64,000 nt of DNA from Labilibaculum sp. (GTDB taxonomy: Bacteria > Bacteroidota > Bacteroidia > Bacteroidales > Marinifilaceae). The DNA is taken from assembly GCA_016342745.1 (NCBI GenBank), contig JAEINT010000013.1:107671-171670 (forward strand), written 5' to 3'. The number at the start of each line of letters is the position of its first letter. Positions within the stretch are counted from its first letter, which is position 1. Below the pieces are notes generated by a model. That model ran no database searches. It was not told where the DNA came from and saw only the letters and a list, made by a program, of their open reading frames with translations. Below, in pieces: positions 34,263 to 42,400 of this stretch. A program made the position numbers and the translations under genes.

Positions 34263-36197
34263 ATGAATTATTTTTTTCGAAGTATTCTTCTGATATGTCT
34301 TTTGTTTGAGACATTAAATTTTGCACATGCTCAGTCAACTACTATTGAGTTATCTAATAATAAGGTAGTTGTAGGTGGACAGACGTGCTTTTTACATCTG
34401 GTTAAAGAGAAGCAAACTTTGTTTTCCATTAGCCGGGCTTATGGTGTTGAGCTTTCTGTTATTCTACAAGTGAACCATAAAACAGAGGTAACAGTAAATG
34501 TTGGTGAGGTGTTAAGAATTCCGGTTGTTGATTCAAAAACAGCTGTTGCTCCTATGTTGGTTAAGAAGGAAGATGATCAATTCATCTATCATGTCATAAA
34601 GAAGAATGATACGTTCTTTTCTCTTTCTAAAAAATATGATCTCTCTATTGATGTTCTTAAAAAATCAAATCCAAACATTGGGGATGTATTAAGTTTAGGT
34701 TCTGTTTTTATGGTTCCCAAAGGAATTAAAAAAGAGAAAAAAGTTATCGTACAAACTCACCCTAAACACGATAAAAAATACTATTATCATGTTATTCAGA
34801 AAGGGGATACTGAATCAGCTATAGCACGAAAATTTTTCATGAAATTGAGGAAGTTTAGGAAGTTAAATCCTCAATTAAAAGGCAAGGCTTTAACAATTGG
34901 AGATTGGGTAAGAATTCCAAGGTATTTGGTTCCTCCAGAATATTTCGTAGAGAAAAAGGTTGAGAAAGATACCATAGTTGAAGAATTTGAAGAGCAAACT
35001 ACTCTTGTAGATAAGGTAATTCAAAGACCTTTATCACAAGAGAAAATTCGAATTGCTTTATTTCTGCCATTCTATCTGGAAGCGAATGATACAATTAATG
35101 AAATTGTAACTTATAGGGATACTTTAAAGATTGTAAATGATCGCGATCCTAGGGTTGTATATCCGAAGTCTCATAATTTTATCCGTTTTTATCAAGGTAT
35201 ACTTTTAGCAGTAGATTCATTGCAAAAAGAAGGTTTGTCGGTTGATTTACATGTGTTCGATACTGAGAGAAAACCTGAGAGAGTTCAACGCATCCTTTCT
35301 GGTATTCAATACACAGATTTAGATTTTATAATTGGCCCTGTTTATTCAAATACATTTTCACTTGTTGCTAGTTTTGCTCAAAAAAGAGGAATTCCTATTA
35401 TTTCACCTCTTTCTCCTAAGAATTCGCTGTTAAAAACGAATCCATTTGTTATTCAGTTAAATACTTCCATAGAGTCTATTTGTGGTCGTATTTCTGATTA
35501 TGTGGGCTCTGATCTCGAAATGAAAAATCTTATTGTGGTTCATCCAGATCGCTACCAGCATTTGAGTGAATATCAGTTGGTAAAAGATATCGAACGTCAG
35601 TTATTCGAGAAAGGTGAGTATTGGAAGAATGATGAGATGAGTTATCGAAAAATATCATTTGAAGAATACGGTCTTTTCGGGATTGAAAGAATTTTATCAG
35701 ATACCTGCGAAAATGTTATTTTATTGCCTTCCACAAAGCAACCATACGTTGAAAATATTATTTCAAATTTAAATGTTTTAAGTCAAAGATTTGCTATTCG
35801 TTTAATGGGTTTTCCTGTTTGGAAACGATACAATAGTTTAGAGTCAGAGCTTTTTTACAATTTGAATTTGAGTATTTTAACGCCTTATCATATTGATTAT
35901 AAGGAAGAGAAGATTGAAAACTTTGTAAGTAGTTTTAGGACTAAATTTAAATGTGAGCCAAATGATTTTAGTTTTAGAGGTTTTGATTTGTGTCGTTACT
36001 TTACGAAGGCAGTTAGTCAATACGGAAATCATTTTCCAGATCATTTAAGCGAGTTGCAAATTGATCTTTTGCAATCTCATTTTGATTTTAAGAGGGTAAA
36101 CGCTTTTGGCGGATTAGAGAATCAAGGTGTTCATTTTGTGAACTACTCAAGAGATTTTAAAATCAGACATCATGTTCCTAACTTTGAAAGCAAGTAG
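34263..36197 (+). CDS. Secreted LysM protein with periplasmic-binding-protein domain
   Basis: 644 residues. Signal peptide (about 1-23, ending FAHAQ), then three LysM repeats at about 42-85 (HLVKEKQTLFSISRAYGV), 105-150 (YHVIKKNDTFFSLSKKYDL) and 172-216 (YHVIQKGDTESAIARKFFM). From about residue 262 a type 1 periplasmic-binding fold: RIALFLPFYLEAND, FYQGILLAVDSL, IGPVYSN and PIISPLSPKN. LysM would anchor it to peptidoglycan while the second domain binds a ligand. The Bacteroidota family is common but its ligand is unknown. Confidence 0.85.
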   Translation: MNYFFRSILLICLLFETLNFAHAQSTTIELSNNKVVVGGQTCFLHLVKEKQTLFSISRAYGVELSVILQVNHKTEVTVNVGEVLRIPVVDSKTAVAPMLVKKEDDQFIYHVIKKNDTFFSLSKKYDLSIDVLKKSNPNIGDVLSLGSVFMVPKGIKKEKKVIVQTHPKHDKKYYYHVIQKGDTESAIARKFFMKLRKFRKLNPQLKGKALTIGDWVRIPRYLVPPEYFVEKKVEKDTIVEEFEEQTTLVDKVIQRPLSQEKIRIALFLPFYLEANDTINEIVTYRDTLKIVNDRDPRVVYPKSHNFIRFYQGILLAVDSLQKEGLSVDLHVFDTERKPERVQRILSGIQYTDLDFIIGPVYSNTFSLVASFAQKRGIPIISPLSPKNSLLKTNPFVIQLNTSIESICGRISDYVGSDLEMKNLIVVHPDRYQHLSEYQLVKDIERQLFEKGEYWKNDEMSYRKISFEEYGLFGIERILSDTCENVILLPSTKQPYVENIISNLNVLSQRFAIRLMGFPVWKRYNSLESELFYNLNLSILTPYHIDYKEEKIENFVSSFRTKFKCEPNDFSFRGFDLCRYFTKAVSQYGNHFPDHLSELQIDLLQSHFDFKRVNAFGGLENQGVHFVNYSRDFKIRHHVPNFESK

Positions 36198-36236
36198 AAG
36201 ATTATCTGAAAAAAAATACTAAATTATTATTATAGT

Positions 36237-36270
36237 AAAAGGCCGAATCTTAGAGATTCAGCCTTTTTTT
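36237..36270 (+). terminator. Rho-independent terminator
   Basis: AAAAGGC-C-GAATCT (36237-36250) pairs with AGATTC-A-GCCTTTT (36254-36267) around TAG, then T-run. Closes the LysM protein gene. Confidence 0.9.
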
Positions 36271-36274
36271 TATA

Positions 36275-36383
36275 TCCGAAAATGGATAAATCATCCAAAA
36301 AGGGATGTAGATATAGATCGTTACGGAAAGGCTTATGCATGCTATGTTTTTCTCATAGCTTTGTATATGTATCCATTATCGGA
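36275..36383. repeat. Widely spaced inverted repeat upstream of the giant surface protein
   Basis: TCCGAAAATGGATA (36275-36288) and TATCCATTATCGGA (36370-36383) are inverted with one mismatch, 81 bases apart. Nothing coding lies between. It could be the ends of a small element, a regulator pair or a long leader fold. Confidence 0.5.
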
Positions 36384-36493
36384 GAAAATACGGGATTCGT
36401 AAAATTCCTGTAAGTCCCATAAAGAGAGAACTTAGCATTTGGTGGTATAGACTTTGTTTAATTTTTAAGGTTAGTTACCTAAAGTCCTATGTT

Positions 36494-39400
36494 ATGAAAA
36501 AATATTTACTCTTGGGATACCTATGCGTATTCTCCACTATTTTATTTGCTCAATTAGATCCTCCTGTCTTAACTGCAAATGGCAGTGCTACCGTGGATGC
36601 TAGTTTTGTTATTACTTTTACGGAAGTTGCAGGTTGGGAGGCTGTAACATCTCCTGAGCCTATTGTCACTTATAATGGTGTAACTTTAACAAAAGATACT
36701 GACTACACTTTAAGTTACGATCCTAATGAACTTACATTAATTCCTTCAGGAGGTAACACAGCATTGCAAACATCGGGTACTGCTAATGTTACTATTGATG
36801 TAGATGGATATAATCAGGCTATAGTAGAACAGATAATTGGTCATGGAGCTCCTACTAAATTAGGTGTTGAAACTGAACCAGTAGCTGATATCGTGAATGG
36901 AAGTGCTTTTTCGACTCAGCCAGTGGTTGAGGTGCAAGATCAATATGGAAATAGATGTACTAGTGATGGTCCGCGTGAGATTACTGTGGCAAAAGCAGAT
37001 GGTGGCACTTGGACTTTAGGAGGTACCTTAGTGCAAAATGCAGACACTGGATTACTTACTTATTCTGATTTATCAGCAACAAGTAATGTAGTCGTATCAA
37101 CTGCGCAAATTAGTTTTTCTGCTGATGTAACTGCTGTGAACTCAGCAACATTTAATATTCCGCTAACAAGCCCACCTCCTCTAACTGCAGGAACAGATAA
37201 TGATATCGATTCTGATATTGTTATATTATTTACAGATGATGGGAATTGGGCGGATTCAATTCAAACTTTATCTTATAGAGGTACCGTTTTAACTGTAACA
37301 ACAGATTATGTTGTTGATAAAGGAGTGGGTACAATTAGTTTAAAACCAGGAGGAGGTAATTCAGTCTTACAAGCTGCTGGTGCTGGCAATGTGGAAATTA
37401 CTGCTAATACTTATAGTGTAGCAACAGTGTCTCAAACTTTAACGCACGGAGCAGCAAGCCAACTTTCTATAACAACTCAACCAACAGCTCCAGGATCAAA
37501 TGGTGGTGTTTTAGCTACTCAACCAATACTTCAACTTAAAGATCAGTACAATAACAATTGCACTACTGATGGTACTAGCACAGTTACATTGAGTGAAACG
37601 GGTGATGGAACTTGGACAGTAGGTGGAACAAATCCTGCTGCATCCTCAGGTATAATTACCTTTACGGATCTTACGGCAAGCAGTAATGTTGAAGTTGCCA
37701 ATGCTACACTTACTTTTGAAATTGCTTCTTTTGCACTTGCTTCAGATGCTTTTGCAATTCCAGTAAATCCTTCTCCAGCACTTACTGCAGCAACAGATCC
37801 TACTGTTGATGCTAATTTCAATATTAATTATGCGAACGATGCAACTTGGGAGACAAGTATTGCCTCTGTTAGCTATAATGGATCTTCGCTAGCTTTAGGT
37901 ACTGATTATACAATTGATACAGGATCAAATTTTATTACTTTTATTCCTTCAGGAGGTAATAGTGAACTTCAAACTCCTCACGATGGTATTACAAATAGTG
38001 AGATTCGCATAGTTGCCAATGGATATGCTGATGCTACAATTGATCAAGAATTAGGACATGGTGCCGCAAGTCAATTTTTAATTACTACTCAACCAACAGC
38101 TCCAGCTTCAAATGGAGGTGTTTTAGGTACTCAACCAGTACTTCAACTTCAAGATCAGTACAATAATAATTGCACTACGGATGGTACTAGCACAGTTACA
38201 TTGAGCGAAACTGGTGATGGAACCTGGACTGTAGGTGGAACAAATCCTGCTGCATCTTCCGGAGTCATTACTTTTACTGATTTAGCAGCAACAAGTGATG
38301 TAAAGGTTGATAATGCAACAATCACCTTTGATTTGGGTTCTTTCTCTTTGGAATCAAATGCATTTATTATCGATGTTAATGCAGCTCCAACTTTAACAGC
38401 AGCATTAGGTGCAACTGTAGATGATCCATTTGAAATCTCTTACAGTGATAATGTATATTGGGAATCAAATATCGATTCAATAAAATTTAACGGTAATATT
38501 GTGCCTTTAAGCGCTTATTCATTCAATTCTACTACTAATAAAATAACGTTTACTCCATCGGCGGATCCTTCCTTGCAAACAGCAATATCAGCAAATTTGG
38601 AAATTTTTGTTGCTACTTATGGTGTTGCAAGTGTAACGCAAGAAATAGGGCATGGCGCTGCAGTAAAAATAGCAATGCAAGTAGAACCTGTTGCTTCAGC
38701 AGTTAATGGAGATCCGTTTACAACGCAACCGATCGTTGAGATTCAAGATCAGTATGATAATGTATGTACAACAAATAGTTCTGTTTCAATAACAGCAAGT
38801 GAGGATGATCCAGGAAATTGGACTCTTGGTGGGGCAACAGTAGGTACTGTTAATTCTGGAGTATTAGCTTATGCGGATTTAACAGCAAGTAGCAACTCTG
38901 CCGTTACAAATGCATATATATCGTTTACTGCTACTGGACTAACAGGAGAGGGATCAGCTACCTTTAATTTAGGACAGAATTCTCCTCCTACAGATTTTGC
39001 TGCAGCTACGAATGCAACTGTGGATGGAACATTTACAATTACTTTCACAAATACGAATGATTGGCAGACAGAAATTACCAGTGTAACCTACGATGGTAAT
39101 GCTGTGGATGCTGGTGCGATTAACACTACTATTGATGGACAAATAATATTTGATCCTTCTTTGTCGACAGCATTACAAGTTGCGGGAAATAACGATTTTG
39201 TATTTGTAGCTTCCGGATTTTCAAATTCAAGCTTAACTCAAGAAATTGGTCATGGTGTTCCTACAGCAATTAAAGTGAATGTAGAACCAACTGCACCTGC
39301 AAGTAATGGTGGTTTATTGGTACAACAACCAGAAATTATAAGTCAGGATCAATACCAAAATACTTGTACAGGAGATAATGCTACGACAATATCTGTAGTT

Positions 39401-42400
39401 AAAGGCGATACTGGTGATTGGACACTTGGAGGTTCACCTAATCAAACACTTGCTAATGGAGCATTTGTTTACACAGATTTATCTGCAACAAGTGATGCAG
39501 CCGTAAGTGGCGCTTTCTTAACTTTTTCATCTGGAAGTTTTTCCGATGTTAATTCTGCTAGTTTTGATATTCCGGTTAACGCTGTTCCTTCAATAACTGA
39601 GGCAACAAACGCAACTGTTGATAATGAATTCTCAATTAATTTTAATGATGATGCTACATGGCGTGGCAATATTACAGATATTCAGTATGATGGTAATTCA
39701 TTACCAAGCTTGGCTTTTGAAGCTGGAAATGTTGGAAGAATTACCTTTAAGCCTGCAGAATCAGCCTTATTACAAGTGGCGGGTTCAGAGTTGATAACAA
39801 TTATTTCTAGTGGTTATGCTAATGCTGAATTTACTCAAGAAATCGGACATGGTTCGGTTGCTGATTTATTTGTTTCGACTCAACCAATTGGGCCCAATTC
39901 TAATGGAGGAAGCTTGGTAACACAACCAATTGTTCATTTGCATGATCAATATGATAATATTTGTACGACAGATAATACAACAAATATTTCTTCAGCAACT
40001 TCTGGTGGAACATGGACATTAGGAGGAACAGGTGATCTTACTTCTTCAGCTGGTATTTTTACTTTTACAGACTTAACGGCAAGTAGTAGTGCTGAATTAA
40101 CGACTGCAACAATAACTTTTTCAGCATTTTCTTTAACAGATGTCGTTTCTACTGTTTTCACGATACCTTCTTTGGATGCTTCACCTACTTTGCTTGCCTC
40201 TTCAACAGCCACAGTTGATGCAAGTTTTGAAGTGACATTTAGTGCAAATGCTGATTGGCAATTGGCTATTGATTCCATTAGGTATGATTCTAATTTAATC
40301 GATCCTGCAGCCTATAATAATTCTCAGTCTGGAAAAATCATATTTGATCCTTCTTTAGATTCTGATTTGCAAGTAGCTGATACGAAAGATTTGGTAGTTT
40401 ATGCTCAAGGATATGCTAATGCTAGTGTATCGCAAGAAATAAAGCATGGAGCTGCAAATACTTTAAATATTGTATTAGAGCCTAGTGCACCTGCAGAAAA
40501 TGGTGCTTTACTGGCTAATCAACCAGCTATTACCATTCGAGATCAATATGGGAATGATTGTACCAGTGAGAATACAATTGAGCTTACTGCTGCTAAAGGA
40601 GATACTAATGATTGGAATCTTGGTGGAACTTTGGTAAAGCAAGCTGTGAATGGTTCGGTTAGTTATTCAGATTTAACTGCTTCTAGTTCTGCTGCCGTTA
40701 CAGGCGCTTTTATTGCATTTTCGGCAAGTGGATTAACGACAGTTAATTCTACAACATTCGACATTCCTGATTTAACTGCTGCGCCTGTATTAACAGCTGC
40801 AACAGAAGCAAATGTTGATGAAGATTTCACAATTACTTTTACTGATAATGCTGCTTGGCGAGATCAGATTACAGAGATTAAATATGGAACAGAGGTTTTA
40901 CCTGCTGCAGCTTATGATGCTACTGTTGCTGGAGAAATAACCTTTAAGCCTGCAGAGTCAACTATTTTGCAAGCTGTTGCTAATGAATATCTTTTTATCG
41001 TATCAACTTCATTTTTGAAAGATTCAGTGCAACAAGAAATATCGCATGGAGCTGCAAGTATGATTGTAATAACAACTCAACCTTTCGGACCACAAAATAA
41101 TGGAGATGAATTTAGAACTCAACCGATCGTTAAGATTCAAGATCAGTATTTAAACGATTGTACTACTAATAATGAACAAGAAATTGAAGCTAATGCAACA
41201 GGAGGAAGCTGGATTATCGATGGGACTACTTCGATAATGGTAACTAACGGGATTGTTGAATTTACCGATCTTACTGCCAGAAGTACAGATCTGGTTTCAG
41301 ACGCAACAATCACCTTTTCTGGCACAGGACTAACAAGCCAGGAGTCAGATTCGTTTTTAATTCCAGCACCTCTTTTTGCACCTTCATTAATATCTTCAAC
41401 TTCTGCTACGGTAGATTCGTTGTTTGATGTAACTTTCTCAACGAATGCCGATTGGCAAGGTAATATCGATTCAATATCTTATGGAGGAACTCTTTTAAGT
41501 TCTGATGCATTTGATAAGACTCAATCGGGTAAAATTGTATTTGATCCGTCAAAAGATGATGAAATGCAAGTAGCAGCTACGAAAGAAATTCTGGTTTATT
41601 CTAGAGGGTTTCAGGATGCTACTGTTGACCAGGAAATAAAGCATGGTGTTCCAGACACTTTATTGGTAGAAACTCAGCCTGAAGCTCCATTGATTAATGG
41701 TGGTACGTTAGATTTACAGCCTAAAATTTCAGTTCGAGATCAATATGATAATGCTTGTTCGGATGAAAATGCATATGAAGTAACAGTTGTGAATGGTGAT
41801 GGTCAAAATTGGACATTAGGTGGAACCGTAACTCAGGCAGTTAGTGGTGGTGTTATCAATTATAAGGATTTATCAGTATCAAGTGATCTTGCAATAACAG
41901 GAGCATTTTTAAGCTTCACAGGTGCTGGAATTACATCAGTTAATTCTGATCCTTTTGATATTCCAGCATTGCAGAATCCTCCAAATTTATCAGCTCAATT
42001 TGATGCAACGGTAGATGCCGATTTTGAATTGGGATTTTTTGGTATAGATGATTCTTGGCCAACTAGTATCGAAATGATTACTTATGAAGGTGATACATTG
42101 CCTAGTTCAGCTTATGATGTAGAGTCTGATAAAATCGTATTCCATGTATCGGAAGATACCTTATTGCAAAAAGCGGGTGTATTTAATATTGCCATTAAAG
42201 CTTTAGGATATAGTGATGCAACAGTAGAGCAAACTGTTGGGCATGGTGTTGCAACTGCAATGAATATTACACAACAACCTCTTGCTCCACCAGCTAATGG
42301 TGATTTGTTAGCTCAGCAGCCTATTCTAGAATTTTACGATCAATATTCTAACTTATGTGATAGTGATAATGAAAGAATTATTACTGTTTCGAGAAACGAT

